Source: a virus. Taken from it: a DNA stretch of 45,712 nucleotides. The notes under the pieces were generated by a model that saw only the letters and a program-made list of their open reading frames with translations, had not been told where the DNA came from and did not search any database. This document shows positions 27,661-36,327 of the stretch, piece after piece. The first letter of the stretch is position 1. Each line of letters opens with the position of its first letter. The stretch covers positions 1 to 45,712 of IMG/VR virus record IMGVR_UViG_3300025085_000047; one strand, given 5' to 3'. The translations under genes and the position numbers were made by a program.

Positions 27661-28746
27661 TTATGAACCAAAATTAAATGTTGCAGAATCCGATCCTAAA
27701 GTTGTTGTAAACCCTGTATCCGGAGCCATCGTATTGGCATAATCAGTCAAAAGAGACGTAAAGGTTATGCTTACTAAATAAGCCTCTGGAATTGGTGCAT
27801 CGTACTCTGTAGGACAATCAACTGGTAATTGTCTTACAGTACCTCTAAAATCAACACTCATTTCACTTATATACGCGTAAGGCATACTTACTACTCCGGG
27901 AATCTCTACAGTGTAAATCTTACCTGGCTTAGTACGCGCAAATGATGTCTTATATGGTTTATTTTGGTATGCCAACAACCATAAAAACTCATAATTACTT
28001 TTATAATCAAAAGTACCAGCTTTAATAGTATTAAATAAGGGGAAGTTGAATGTAACACTCTTACCTTGATTATCGAAACTAAAATATTTTGGCTTTTGAA
28101 TATAAACTCCTGGCTGAGATATATTTACTACTTTAGATATTTCATCTACTATAGACATACCCTTATTAACAATACCAGCTAGCGCCCCGTCTCCTTCATC
28201 GGCCCAATTTGTATTTACATCAAGTGAGCTGTTTAAATATGGTAAGACATATTTAAATCCTGTTTCTTGGGTAAGGTATATACCTAGAAGTGATGTTAGA
28301 TTATTTCTTTCCAAAAGCCTAGTATCCGACTCCAAAGTTTTCTGAAATTGGCCTTTAGCCTTTGTAAAGCCCGCCGTTGCTGACTTTGGCATTACTTTAG
28401 TAATCTTATTTAACATCGACTTTACACTAGTCGGTGTAGCCACTTTGACGCCTTTTTGAGTAGTCTTTAGCACTGTACCGAGATAATATAAAGCACCAGA
28501 TAGTAAAGAATTTAATATCTGCTTTCGCTCTATTATAAAACCTCTCGGGATTTTATTTAAACGTTTACTTTGTCGATCTACCCGTTTACCCGCATACCAG
28601 GGCATATTTATAACATCAACAATCCTATTTCTAGAAATAGGCTCTATTAATGTGTCAGTTTCCTCTAACATACCACTTTTACCGTCATCCGTTATGGTGT
28701 TAAGACCGGACCTCGTCGTCTCTTCAAAATCTTGTATAAATTTCAT
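27661..28746 (-). CDS. Tail-tube initiator-like baseplate protein (gp48/gp54 type)
   Basis: 361 aa. The C-terminal half has the flow of a tube-fold protein: VTFNFPLFNTIK, NYEFLWLLAYQNKPYKTSFA, YTVEIPGVVSMPYAYISEMS, VDFRGTVRQLP, EAYLVSITFTSLLTD. The N-terminal 140 residues are basic and helical. In T4, gp48 and gp54 cap the hub and start tube assembly, and their genes lie near the tape measure. Here the gene directly follows the tape-measure gene (1 bp gap) and precedes the gp53-like gene, a fitting place. Assignment rests on pattern and context, not a clear motif. Confidence 0.5.
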   Translation of the reverse strand: MKFIQDFEETTRSGLNTITDDGKSGMLEETDTLIEPISRNRIVDVINMPWYAGKRVDRQSKRLNKIPRGFIIERKQILNSLLSGALYYLGTVLKTTQKGVKVATPTSVKSMLNKITKVMPKSATAGFTKAKGQFQKTLESDTRLLERNNLTSLLGIYLTQETGFKYVLPYLNSSLDVNTNWADEGDGALAGIVNKGMSIVDEISKVVNISQPGVYIQKPKYFSFDNQGKSVTFNFPLFNTIKAGTFDYKSNYEFLWLLAYQNKPYKTSFARTKPGKIYTVEIPGVVSMPYAYISEMSVDFRGTVRQLPVDCPTEYDAPIPEAYLVSITFTSLLTDYANTMAPDTGFTTTLGSDSATFNFGS

Positions 28747-28747
28747 A

Positions 28748-30349
28748 TTATTGTATTAAATCTGATATTCCCATGCTCTTGTTAAAATCCTGTGTTGTGC
28801 TCAGCTTCTTTACATTACCTCTACTCTGGTCAACCATTGATCTATTACTAGCACCAGTAGGTTTATCTACCATCATCATAATACCATCTTTGATTTGAGA
28901 AAGTAAGCTTACTTGCTGTTTATTAACATCTATAAGCTCTTTATCCATTTTAAATGTATTGTTTATACCTGCGGCACCTGATTTTCTAAATTCATCAGTT
29001 GAATCGTTTATTTGCTTAAATAGACCAACCACTTTTTGCTGTGATGTTGCTAGCTTATTCATACTACCAGTTAAGTTATTAACACCCACAGCTGCTAAGT
29101 TAAAATCACCTTCAAGGTCTATATCACTAAAACTAAAGTCTGCTATTGTGTCAAAAGCATCCCCTAGCTTAATTATATCAGGTGCTGCTTTACCTAACTC
29201 GGCTAGCTTTTCCATTGGACCTTTATCGTTAAGAAAGAATGAGCCAAATTTATCAAGTGCAGCGCCAACTAAATTACCACCACTCATTGCAACTAAACCT
29301 GCGCCAATACCAGCAAGCGCTGGACCTATGAGCAGTAAATTTTCTACTGGTACATTAGCTAGTTTGGCTAGAACGCCGGCAGTAGCATCTATTGGTGCGC
29401 TTAAAGCTTCTATAGCTGGTGCGGCTATTCGAGCAGCAGCTGCCATTGGTAATAAAGCTACACCTAACGCGCCGAGAGCTAATGCGCCCATAAATATAAG
29501 AGGTGCTGCGAATCCTGCTAATGCACCTATTACCCCTATCGCTAGCAATGCAACAAATGCTTTACCGATTGTAGACCATTCTATTTCTTGCAATGGAATT
29601 AACGCTGTGTGAACTAATAACGCTAACACCCCAGCCATAAGACCGAGAGCGGCTGCTCCAAGTATCATATTAGGCTTAGCAAATTTACCTATAACTACAA
29701 GCCCGAGTAGTGCTGCTCCTGCTTTACCTAACGTTTCCCAGTTAACGTTCTGAAAAGGTATTAACACTTTTTCTAAAAGTAAGTAAAGAACCCCAACCAT
29801 TGCTGCAATTCCTATGGCGCCGCGTATCAACCCTTTCTTAGCTAGCTTCGCAATAATAACTAACCCAAGTAAAGCACCTCCAGCTTTAAATAAAGTCTCC
29901 GCTTCTATACCAGCAAACATATTTAATACAAACGCTAATGCTCCTAAAGCTAATATCATAGCACCAAGCCCAAGAGCACCTTTTAATATACCTCCAAACA
30001 ACCCACTTAATATACCTCCCCCCTTACCGTCTGGCTTTCCAGAGTTTTTAGCGTCTTCACTATCATTTACTTTTTGAGCCATCGGTGCAGCGATTGAGCC
30101 TTTTAGTGCCTCTGCTTCTGGCCCAGTTTTAGCATACTTACCTATTAGTAGGGTCTGGCCAAGTATTTCAAAGATAGATTTATATCGCTTTGCTTCTGCC
30201 CCGTTGAGATCTTTAACTTTAAAGAATTTACTAAGATCTAACTGCTTACCACCTCTTACCCCTTTAGGATTAGATTTAGGCACACCTTTATCGCCCCCTA
30301 AGGTGCTTATAAGGTTTAGAACTTTTTTAAAGCCGGTATCTTCTTCCAC
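28748..30349 (-). CDS. Tape measure-like protein
   Basis: 533 aa, GTG start with AATAAATA 5 nt upstream. The chain is extremely rich in Ala, Gly, Leu and Ile from 110 to 310, including likely membrane-spanning helices. There is a 54-residue period: ETLFKAGGALLGLVIIAKLA (151), ETLGKAGAALLGLVVIGKFA (205), STIGKAFVALLAIGVIGALA (259). The C-terminal part is helical and amphipathic. Tape measure proteins set tail length and leave through the tube during infection, often inserting hydrophobic helices into the inner membrane. Length is similar to T4 gp29 (590 aa). It lies between hub-assembly genes and tube-initiator genes, as expected. Confidence 0.75.
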   Translation of the reverse strand: MEEDTGFKKVLNLISTLGGDKGVPKSNPKGVRGGKQLDLSKFFKVKDLNGAEAKRYKSIFEILGQTLLIGKYAKTGPEAEALKGSIAAPMAQKVNDSEDAKNSGKPDGKGGGILSGLFGGILKGALGLGAMILALGALAFVLNMFAGIEAETLFKAGGALLGLVIIAKLAKKGLIRGAIGIAAMVGVLYLLLEKVLIPFQNVNWETLGKAGAALLGLVVIGKFAKPNMILGAAALGLMAGVLALLVHTALIPLQEIEWSTIGKAFVALLAIGVIGALAGFAAPLIFMGALALGALGVALLPMAAAARIAAPAIEALSAPIDATAGVLAKLANVPVENLLLIGPALAGIGAGLVAMSGGNLVGAALDKFGSFFLNDKGPMEKLAELGKAAPDIIKLGDAFDTIADFSFSDIDLEGDFNLAAVGVNNLTGSMNKLATSQQKVVGLFKQINDSTDEFRKSGAAGINNTFKMDKELIDVNKQQVSLLSQIKDGIMMMVDKPTGASNRSMVDQSRGNVKKLSTTQDFNKSMGISDLIQ

Positions 30350-30354
30350 ATAGA

Positions 30355-30362
30355 TATTTATT
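30355..30362 (-). promoter_or_regulatory. Late-promoter motif AATAAATA
   Basis: AATAAATA on the minus strand, 5 nt before the GTG of the tape measure gene; it overlaps the 3' end of the upstream gene, including its TAA stop. Confidence 0.55.
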
Positions 30363-31095
30363 CGCGGGTCAAGAATCCAGCGTCAAATTCTACAACTGTA
30401 TCATCTTTAAATGTAATATATTGATTACTGTACTCTGTAACTGAACCGATGAATTCTATAATCTTATTGTTAACTTTAAGAGGTAAATTTTCAACTACAC
30501 GCTTCTTTTCATATACTGTTAAATCTTTTAAATCAAAATCACTATCATCTCCCTTTATACTATCTAAATACTTAACAATTTCATAAGTAAGCAGGATATC
30601 AACCGACTCAGACTTCTTCTTCTCCTCGCTAAGCTTACTAATATCTAGTAAAGCCTTTTCTGTTATGGTTTTATCTAGCTTTAGGTTAGGTACCTTTAAA
30701 CATAACTCAAAGTCACTAAACTTAATTTTTTTGGTTTGATTTTTAAATTTTGGTAGCTTAGTAGGAAGATCATCGAGATTGTATGCTTTGCCATCAATAG
30801 TAATATCACTACTAATAGATGCTTTACGAAGTGCTATAAGAATAGCATTCTTATCTTCATATGAAAATTCTATATCTGCTTGACAATTATTAGTTATAAT
30901 CTCATTATAAATAACACCACACTTTATAGCTCCTACTATCCCGGTAAGAGCAGTCCGAATTAAATCTTTCTGTTGACCAACGCTAAATAATTTAAAAGAT
31001 ACTTCCTTTTGAATAGAAGGTACAAAAATATCAACAAGCTCAGATGTATTAAGAGAGTCGAGTTTTGATATGAAGGAGTCTAGTTTTTTACCCAT
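30358..31095 (-). CDS. Probable baseplate hub/tail assembly protein (gp26-like)
   Basis: 245 aa. IFVPSIQKEVSFKLFSVGQQ, KDLIRTALTGIVGAIKCGVI and SYEDKNAILIALRKASIS follow the pattern of T4-type gp26 hub-assembly proteins: a short strand, then VxQQKxLIRxxLxG and a LDRxxILxALR-like segment. The C-terminal half is helical and charged. It precedes the tape measure gene by 8 bp. In other tails this slot is held by tape-measure chaperones, a possible alternative role. No frameshift site joining it to the upstream gene was seen. Confidence 0.5.
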   Translation of the reverse strand: MGKKLDSFISKLDSLNTSELVDIFVPSIQKEVSFKLFSVGQQKDLIRTALTGIVGAIKCGVIYNEIITNNCQADIEFSYEDKNAILIALRKASISSDITIDGKAYNLDDLPTKLPKFKNQTKKIKFSDFELCLKVPNLKLDKTITEKALLDISKLSEEKKKSESVDILLTYEIVKYLDSIKGDDSDFDLKDLTVYEKKRVVENLPLKVNNKIIEFIGSVTEYSNQYITFKDDTVVEFDAGFLTRE

Positions 31096-31107
31096 ATTAA
31101 TATATAT

Positions 31108-31929
31108 CTACTTCTGCTGTCTTTTCAACTCTTCGTTCTGCTTCTTTATATGCTTATTATGTATATTAAGCATAATTTTTGTCTCCATAGGTGACAAAGT
31201 AGAGAATATATCAGATCCGTTTAAAATCGTATTGTAAAAGGCATACATCAATTCATAATAAGACTTTAGATCAATACCGTATATAGCTGAAATAAATTCT
31301 ATAACACCGTTACTAATAAGATTAAGATTAATTTCTTGAATATTAAGACGCTTGTTTTCACTTATTAGCGTCATGTTGAAAGCGTTACTGGAAAGATCCG
31401 CTAAATATTGTTGTAGTCCATCGAACAATTTAATAGGTAGTTTATCTAATATATTGCTTCGATCTTCTGTGTTAAGAGAAACGAAATCTATAGCTTCATT
31501 ATCAAATACTATTTCTTTAATAATGTTATTATATAAATCATCTATATCTTTAAAGTATAAAGCAGTTGGAATGCCCAACTTTATATCTATATTATCATGA
31601 CTAATAGTCTTATTAAATACAGAATAAGATATACTCTCTAACTTCTCTAATACGACGCTTAAGCTTACATCAACATTGTGCTGCTCTTTGGTTGTAAATG
31701 TAAGATTTTCTTCTACAAATAACATTCTTGCATATACAAGCAGATAAAATCTATCAATAATATCTAAGTCATCATCTAAAATAATAGTATTAAAGTATTC
31801 ACTTAACCCAAAAAAATCTTTATTCTCGCAAAACTTTATGATTACTAAATACTGCTTATTATTAAGCTCATTAATACGTCTAGATTTACCACTAGGTAAT
31901 ATTACGTCGACGTTAAAGTTATCACTCAC
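31108..31929 (-). CDS. Probable baseplate hub assembly protein
   Basis: 273 aa, GTG start. The opening (DVILPSGKSRRINELNNKQY, LVIIKFCENKDFFG) resembles the strand-turn-helix start of hub-assembly proteins such as the gene just downstream, so the two may be distant relatives. The rest is helical, rich in Ile, Asn, Asp and Leu, and ends in a charged helix (HNKHIKKQNEELKRQQK). It lies between the tube paralogue and the gp26-like gene. A gp51-type assembly catalyst or tape-measure chaperone is plausible; no decisive motif seen. Confidence 0.4.
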   Translation of the reverse strand: MSDNFNVDVILPSGKSRRINELNNKQYLVIIKFCENKDFFGLSEYFNTIILDDDLDIIDRFYLLVYARMLFVEENLTFTTKEQHNVDVSLSVVLEKLESISYSVFNKTISHDNIDIKLGIPTALYFKDIDDLYNNIIKEIVFDNEAIDFVSLNTEDRSNILDKLPIKLFDGLQQYLADLSSNAFNMTLISENKRLNIQEINLNLISNGVIEFISAIYGIDLKSYYELMYAFYNTILNGSDIFSTLSPMETKIMLNIHNKHIKKQNEELKRQQK

Positions 31930-31990
31930 TTAATAACTTAGTCTGCTACTATTGATCTTCAACCTAATTTTCGTCTATTATTTGCGCTCT

Positions 31991-32716
31991 TCAAGAATTA
32001 CGCGTAAGATTATCAACATCCCTAACTTGGTAGTGAGAGAATGCAAATGAAACTGTTCTCGATAATTCCTCTAATGATAGCTCGGGATTATAGCTTAATT
32101 GTCCTCCTTCTATATTAAAAGGCGCGCTGTCATAAAAAGTATATATCTTTCTAGGCTCATAGGGTACTAAGGGCCTGTTAAAGTCATCGGAAGATCTAAC
32201 TTTATCATTATAAAATTCTTTAGATCTACTATATAAAACTAAATCAATAAAACATTTTATATCCTCTTCACCATCTTCAACAAGACCTTTATAACTAGTA
32301 GCTACAACCCAAGGCTTTAAAAAATAATCCATTAAATCAACATTAGTCTCTAAAAAGGTAAGATCTAGCTTATTTTCAGCTCCGTAGTTAGCTCTTCTAT
32401 CTGCAAAGTATCCAGCCCTAAAACCACCAGTATTAGCTAAAGCTTCAGTTCCTATTGTAATTTGTTCATTTGGTAAGGAAACATTCTGTGCCAATAGCAT
32501 CCCAAGTTCATTGTGACTGTAGTCATCTATTACAGATGGCCTTATAGGTAAACTATTACCTTCATAACCTGTAATAATTTTTTCTATATTTTCACCAACA
32601 TCGGACATATTAGCGCCATCGCGACCATAAAAATTTACAGACCATAAGAACTTTAAAGGTAAGTCCGATGTCCAGTCTTGATGAAGGTTAAGTCTAGATA
32701 TTGTAGTATCAGGCAC
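31991..32716 (-). CDS. Tail-tube-like structural protein
   Basis: 241 aa, GTG start with ATTAAATA 5 nt upstream (32722-32729). The segments QNVSLPNEQITIGTEALANT, KLDLTFLETNVDLMDYFLKP and LSRTVSFAFSHYQVRDV resemble the strand pattern of gp19-fold proteins. It directly follows the gp19-like tube gene. It could be a tube terminator, a second tube protein or a gp48/gp54-type initiator. It is longer than gp19 by about 60 residues, mostly in an insert after the second third. Confidence 0.45.
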   Translation of the reverse strand: MPDTTISRLNLHQDWTSDLPLKFLWSVNFYGRDGANMSDVGENIEKIITGYEGNSLPIRPSVIDDYSHNELGMLLAQNVSLPNEQITIGTEALANTGGFRAGYFADRRANYGAENKLDLTFLETNVDLMDYFLKPWVVATSYKGLVEDGEEDIKCFIDLVLYSRSKEFYNDKVRSSDDFNRPLVPYEPRKIYTFYDSAPFNIEGGQLSYNPELSLEELSRTVSFAFSHYQVRDVDNLTRNS

Positions 32717-32728
32717 TTAATTATTTAA

Positions 32729-33268
32729 TCATCTAACCTTGTTATAGTAGTGATAAGCTATAGTAGTTGTTATTTCTACTGTTTCGCCAGTACCTTCAGC
32801 CATCTTATACTCAATAGCTTCGATGTTACGTAATGAAGCTCCAATGAGCTTATACTCAGCTATAGGTTCAAGGTCTTTATCAAGTTGTGCTAACTGAATA
32901 TAGAAATCATCACCAGGAGTACCATACTCTCCAGTGGATGTTTGATCGTTAAATAACGCTCTAGAAGCTGCTTCAAAATAGTTTCTAAGTTCACTATCTG
33001 CATCTAAGTAAAAACTAAGATTATAAGCATCTGATCCACTATACTCAACTCCACCTGGAACGTTTAAGTTAAGACCCATATAAGGTACTGCTGTATTCTT
33101 AATAGCGCGCCCAGGTAAATTAGCAGCTTTAGCATAAACTAACTGTGACTCATTTAAAGAAGGCACTCCTTGCAACTGCATTTCTCTCACTCTAAAAAGA
33201 AAATCTCTCGAAAAGTCTCTATCCGCTGCAACTCTATAGAAATTTTGAATATTTTGGTTTACGGGCAT
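32729..33268 (-). CDS. Tail tube protein, gp19-like
   Basis: 179 aa, near T4 gp19 (163 aa). The pattern RDFLFRVREMQLQGVP, YAKAANLPGRAIKNTAVPYM, GLNLNVPGGVEYSG, YNLSFYLDADSELRNYFEAA, IAEYKLIGASLRNIEAIEYK fits the T4-like tube family: PGR-type loop, NVPG loop and D(S/A)xxxxRxxFE helix. Hexameric rings of it stack inside the sheath to form the DNA conduit. A perfect TATAAATA lies 5 nt before the ATG, and a terminator hairpin separates it from the sheath gene, so it has its own transcription unit. Confidence 0.82.
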   Translation of the reverse strand: MPVNQNIQNFYRVAADRDFSRDFLFRVREMQLQGVPSLNESQLVYAKAANLPGRAIKNTAVPYMGLNLNVPGGVEYSGSDAYNLSFYLDADSELRNYFEAASRALFNDQTSTGEYGTPGDDFYIQLAQLDKDLEPIAEYKLIGASLRNIEAIEYKMAEGTGETVEITTTIAYHYYNKVR

Positions 33269-33273
33269 ACTAA

Positions 33274-33281
33274 TATTTATA
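33274..33281 (-). promoter_or_regulatory. Perfect T4-type late promoter TATAAATA
   Basis: TATAAATA on the minus strand, 5 nt (TTAGT) before the tail tube ATG at 33268. It lies just downstream of the sheath terminator hairpin, restarting transcription for the tube gene. Confidence 0.7.
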
Positions 33282-33300
33282 GCTTGAAAGCTATTTATAT

Positions 33301-33337
33301 AAAAAAAGAGCTGTGAAATATTACTTTCACAGCTCTT
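33301..33337 (-). terminator. Rho-independent terminator after the sheath gene
   Basis: A 13-bp perfect stem (AAGAGCTGTGAAA at 33306-33318 with TTTCACAGCTCTT at 33325-33337) and a 6-nt loop are followed on the minus strand by seven U. It lies 18 bp after the sheath stop codon. Confidence 0.88.
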
Positions 33338-33355
33338 AAGTTTAGTTAATTAATA

Positions 33356-35695
33356 TTAACCACCGATTAGCTCTTCGAAGTTAGCATCTGTACGCGTAGC
33401 ATAGAAGTTAACTAAGATAAACTCAGCAGTCTTAACTGGCTTAAGGTAAATATCAACTACAAGTTCGTTCTGATCAATAACCTCACCAGTGTTATTTCTC
33501 TCATCACAAACAATAAGGTAATCATATAACCCATCATCAGCTTTTACTCTTTCAAAGAATGGTGTTAATGTATTAACAACTCTTGTTCTAGTAAACAGCG
33601 TATTGTTCTCAAAGAGGAAGAACTGCATTGTAGCTTTTGTAATCTTCTCAAGATATAAGAAGGTTCTACGTACATTAATTCTATCGAATGCACTTGGCTT
33701 CTTAAGCAATGTCTTCTGTCCGAAAAACACGTTACCTTGATCAGAGAAACTAGCTATTGGATTAAGATTAACTGTATATAGATCATCACGTTGACGTTGG
33801 TTAGGTGATAAAGCAATATCAACGGCATCGGTTATAACACCGCGATTGAATCCTGCTGGGGCACCCCATGGTCCGATTGCTGCGTCTGTAGAAGCCATTT
33901 TAGCTGCTGCAAATCCAGAAGATGGAACGTACGTAAATAGACCAGAATAGTTATCATATACTTTCATCCAGTTAGCAAATACTGTTGCGTAGGATGTATT
34001 AGCATTTTCAAACTGATGTCTTAACGCCCAGTAAATATCTGTACTGAAGTTCTTTGACTTATCTGCTTGTACTTTGTTATCCTTACCAGTTACTAGTAAC
34101 TGTCTAATTGGATCAGCAACGAATAGAATATCACCTCTACCACCATCCTTGACTGGACCTGCAAATGTTGCAAACTTGTTAAAGATAGTTGTATAATTGT
34201 CTCTAGCATCACTACTAGCAAGATCACTAGATGTTCTTAACTCTTCAATCGCTGAAGTTGTTCTTAAGTCATCAAATCCAAGAGTGCTTAACGGGTCCCC
34301 AACTGTTTTATTATAAGTAAATATAGTACCTAAACCAGCTTCTGCAATAATATCGATGTTAAACTTACGGTCGTTACGAATACGATCAAGAGCTCTATCA
34401 AGCTTCTGTGGAATATTACCAGCAAGCTTAGTCTCTAAGTTTGTCTCACCATATGCACCAAGTGGGAAGAGCGAATCAGCTTTAGGTAATGTAGAAAGAC
34501 TTGCGACAAAAGCTTTAGTAGCTCCTAGTCTTTTTACAGGTATAGCCCCACTAGCTACATTATCGATTAAAGATTGTGTAAGTACTCTTATCTTTTTATT
34601 AGGATTACCATCATCTGATAAATTTAAACCAGATATTTGATCTGCTAAGTATGGATTAACTAACATCTCAATATTACGAGAATCATCTTCGACAGTACCA
34701 AGTGAGAAGTTTATAGGAGCACCTCCATTTTCAGAATTAATCTGTCTGTAATGTCCGATAGATCCATTATAACCTTCTTCTAACAAGTAATCCATCTTAT
34801 TAGCATCCTTAGAGAATACTGACTGACGTAATTTAAATACACCAATGTTTAATGTATCATCAAACTCTATTGTAGATATATCATAATTAGTTATACTCTC
34901 TTCCATAACTTGTGATATAGAATTTTGAATATTAGAATCTTTAGCAGCATCTACACTAAATTCAAATCTAGCTGATGGAATAGCGGTAAATGTTGTTCGA
35001 CCGGTAGCTGCCGCCGATCCAGTAGTTGTTTGTACTGACTGTATTGCATCAAATGCACTTGCAGGGTTAATGTTCGTGTTATCAGATATACCTAAATAGT
35101 AGCCGTTAAATTGACCATCAATAGTTGTTTGAGCTTTGTTAATAACGATTATAGCAGCTCCAGATAAGGCTCCAAGACTATTTAACCTTACGGAAGGCAA
35201 AGCAGATAATCCCCAACCTGCGCTAAACGTCTCACCATTCGTAAGACTAATATACTCATCATTAGTTACATCAAATTGAGTTGGAGCACCTAAAATCCAA
35301 GTAGAAGATAATTTACTAAAGTCTGAAGTAGCCGCGCCCGTCATGGTGCCCTGAGTTGTCACTTCCCAACCAGAAGCTGGGTAAGCAAGTACAGAGATCT
35401 TAGATCCAAATCCCTGACCAGCGTCTGCACCATAAGGCAATCTATTTACCATTAATTTACCGGTTGAATTTAAAGCAGCACGAGCAGAATGATAGAAGTA
35501 TCTTTCCGCAGGCGTTCTTGGTTGCCCGTAAATTTGCTCAAACTCTGTGATGTTTCCTACACCCACCACTTCATCAGTGGGACCTTCGTTAGCGAAACCT
35601 GCCATATATGTTGTTGTACCCTGTGAAACTGTTCTAAGTGAAAGATCAGATTCACGAATCTCAACCCCAGGAGATTGTATTGTCCTATTAGCCAT
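33356..35695 (-). CDS. Tail sheath protein, gp18-like
   Basis: 779 aa. The N-terminus (SPGVEIRESDLSLRTVSQGT, TYMAGFANEGPTDEVVGVGN, ITEFEQIYGQP, FYHSARAALNS) is the classic contractile sheath signature. The C-terminal domain (VFFGQKTLLKKPSAFDRINV, RRTFLYLEKITKATMQFFLF, NTLFTRTRVVNTLTPFFERV, DGLYDYLIVCDERNN, YLKPVKTAEFILVNFYATRT) is the conserved attachment core, with the TAEFI and NF endings used for handshake strands. T4 gp18 is 659 aa, so this copy has larger surface insertions in the middle. AATAAATA lies 5 nt before the ATG and a strong terminator follows. Confidence 0.95.
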   Translation of the reverse strand: MANRTIQSPGVEIRESDLSLRTVSQGTTTYMAGFANEGPTDEVVGVGNITEFEQIYGQPRTPAERYFYHSARAALNSTGKLMVNRLPYGADAGQGFGSKISVLAYPASGWEVTTQGTMTGAATSDFSKLSSTWILGAPTQFDVTNDEYISLTNGETFSAGWGLSALPSVRLNSLGALSGAAIIVINKAQTTIDGQFNGYYLGISDNTNINPASAFDAIQSVQTTTGSAAATGRTTFTAIPSARFEFSVDAAKDSNIQNSISQVMEESITNYDISTIEFDDTLNIGVFKLRQSVFSKDANKMDYLLEEGYNGSIGHYRQINSENGGAPINFSLGTVEDDSRNIEMLVNPYLADQISGLNLSDDGNPNKKIRVLTQSLIDNVASGAIPVKRLGATKAFVASLSTLPKADSLFPLGAYGETNLETKLAGNIPQKLDRALDRIRNDRKFNIDIIAEAGLGTIFTYNKTVGDPLSTLGFDDLRTTSAIEELRTSSDLASSDARDNYTTIFNKFATFAGPVKDGGRGDILFVADPIRQLLVTGKDNKVQADKSKNFSTDIYWALRHQFENANTSYATVFANWMKVYDNYSGLFTYVPSSGFAAAKMASTDAAIGPWGAPAGFNRGVITDAVDIALSPNQRQRDDLYTVNLNPIASFSDQGNVFFGQKTLLKKPSAFDRINVRRTFLYLEKITKATMQFFLFENNTLFTRTRVVNTLTPFFERVKADDGLYDYLIVCDERNNTGEVIDQNELVVDIYLKPVKTAEFILVNFYATRTDANFEELIGG

Positions 35696-35700
35696 AAAAT

Positions 35701-35708
35701 TATTTATT
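35701..35708 (-). promoter_or_regulatory. Late-promoter motif AATAAATA before the sheath gene
   Basis: AATAAATA on the minus strand, 5 nt before the sheath ATG at 35695. Confidence 0.6.
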
Positions 35709-35731
35709 CTTTTTGAATAAATATTTTCTTA

Positions 35732-36313
35732 TTAATTCAATAATTTAGTGTGTAACTGTGAGTAAACAAACGTGAAGGAAGATTCTATTTCATCAGACGT
35801 TCTATAGTTATATTCTAAATTACCTAAAGTGACTGGGAAAGCTTTAGTGTATGTAAACTCTATGCGTCTATTCTCATATTCATCTAACCCATATAACGTC
35901 ATATCAGTCTGATAATTATTAAATTCGTTGTCAGGGTCCAAATCTGCATCATCATATACACCTGTCTTTTGATCATGCATTAAATTTAACCATTTGTATA
36001 TAACCCAGTAATTGTTGAACTCATTGTCAGCTGTGAAGTTAACTGTTACTGGTGGGTAAGCCTCTCTTGCATGAGCAGATTGATACAAATTGCTGCCTGC
36101 GTATGGTATCTCGATAGATGGGACAGTAAGTTCTGGTACAACAGCCCCGTAAACAGATAGTTGAAGCTTGTCCTCAATAATATTATTACTGTTACGCGAG
36201 TTATTTTCTCGTACATTTATTTCTCTTAACGCTGGAGGTATAGAAAAGATAAGTACAAACTTATCTAGACGGCTCTTGTTTAAGATAGATTGATTATTTT
36301 GGTTTACTGCCAT
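35732..36313 (-). CDS. Tail-tube-fold protein between terminase and sheath
   Basis: 193 aa. The pattern RLDKFVLIFSIPPALREINV, LSVYGAVVPELTVPSIEIPY, YPPVTVNFTADNEFNNYWVI, YKWLNLMHD, RRIEFTYTKAFPVTLGNLEY is that of a gp19-family tube-like protein. The N-terminus (MAVNQNNQSIL) echoes that of the gp19-like protein (MPVNQNIQNFY). It lies between large terminase and sheath, where T4 has nothing. Possible roles are tail completion, tube terminator or a second tube subunit. AATAAATA lies 6 nt before the ATG and overlaps the terminase stop codon. Confidence 0.65.
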   Translation of the reverse strand: MAVNQNNQSILNKSRLDKFVLIFSIPPALREINVRENNSRNSNNIIEDKLQLSVYGAVVPELTVPSIEIPYAGSNLYQSAHAREAYPPVTVNFTADNEFNNYWVIYKWLNLMHDQKTGVYDDADLDPDNEFNNYQTDMTLYGLDEYENRRIEFTYTKAFPVTLGNLEYNYRTSDEIESSFTFVYSQLHTKLLN

Positions 36314-36319
36314 CGTAAA

Positions 36320-36327
36320 TATTTATT
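36320..36327 (-). promoter_or_regulatory. Late-promoter motif AATAAATA
   Basis: AATAAATA on the minus strand, 6 nt before the ATG at 36313; its TAA is the stop codon of the large terminase gene. Confidence 0.55.

Noticed and set aside
27657-27671. Upstream TTG start for the gp53-like gene
   Set aside because: It would overlap the previous gene's end, and the ATG at 27656 gives a clean 4-bp gap and a normal N-terminus.
28959-29612. 217-aa plus-strand open frame opposite the tape measure gene
   Set aside because: It is an antisense shadow of the Ala/Gly/Leu-rich coding sequence, with low-complexity Ala/Ser/Pro composition and no start signals.
30358-31929. Programmed frameshift joining two tape-measure chaperone genes, as in lambda-like tails
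   Set aside because: The two frames are separated by 12 bp with a clear stop and a separate start, and no slippery heptamer was found at the junction.
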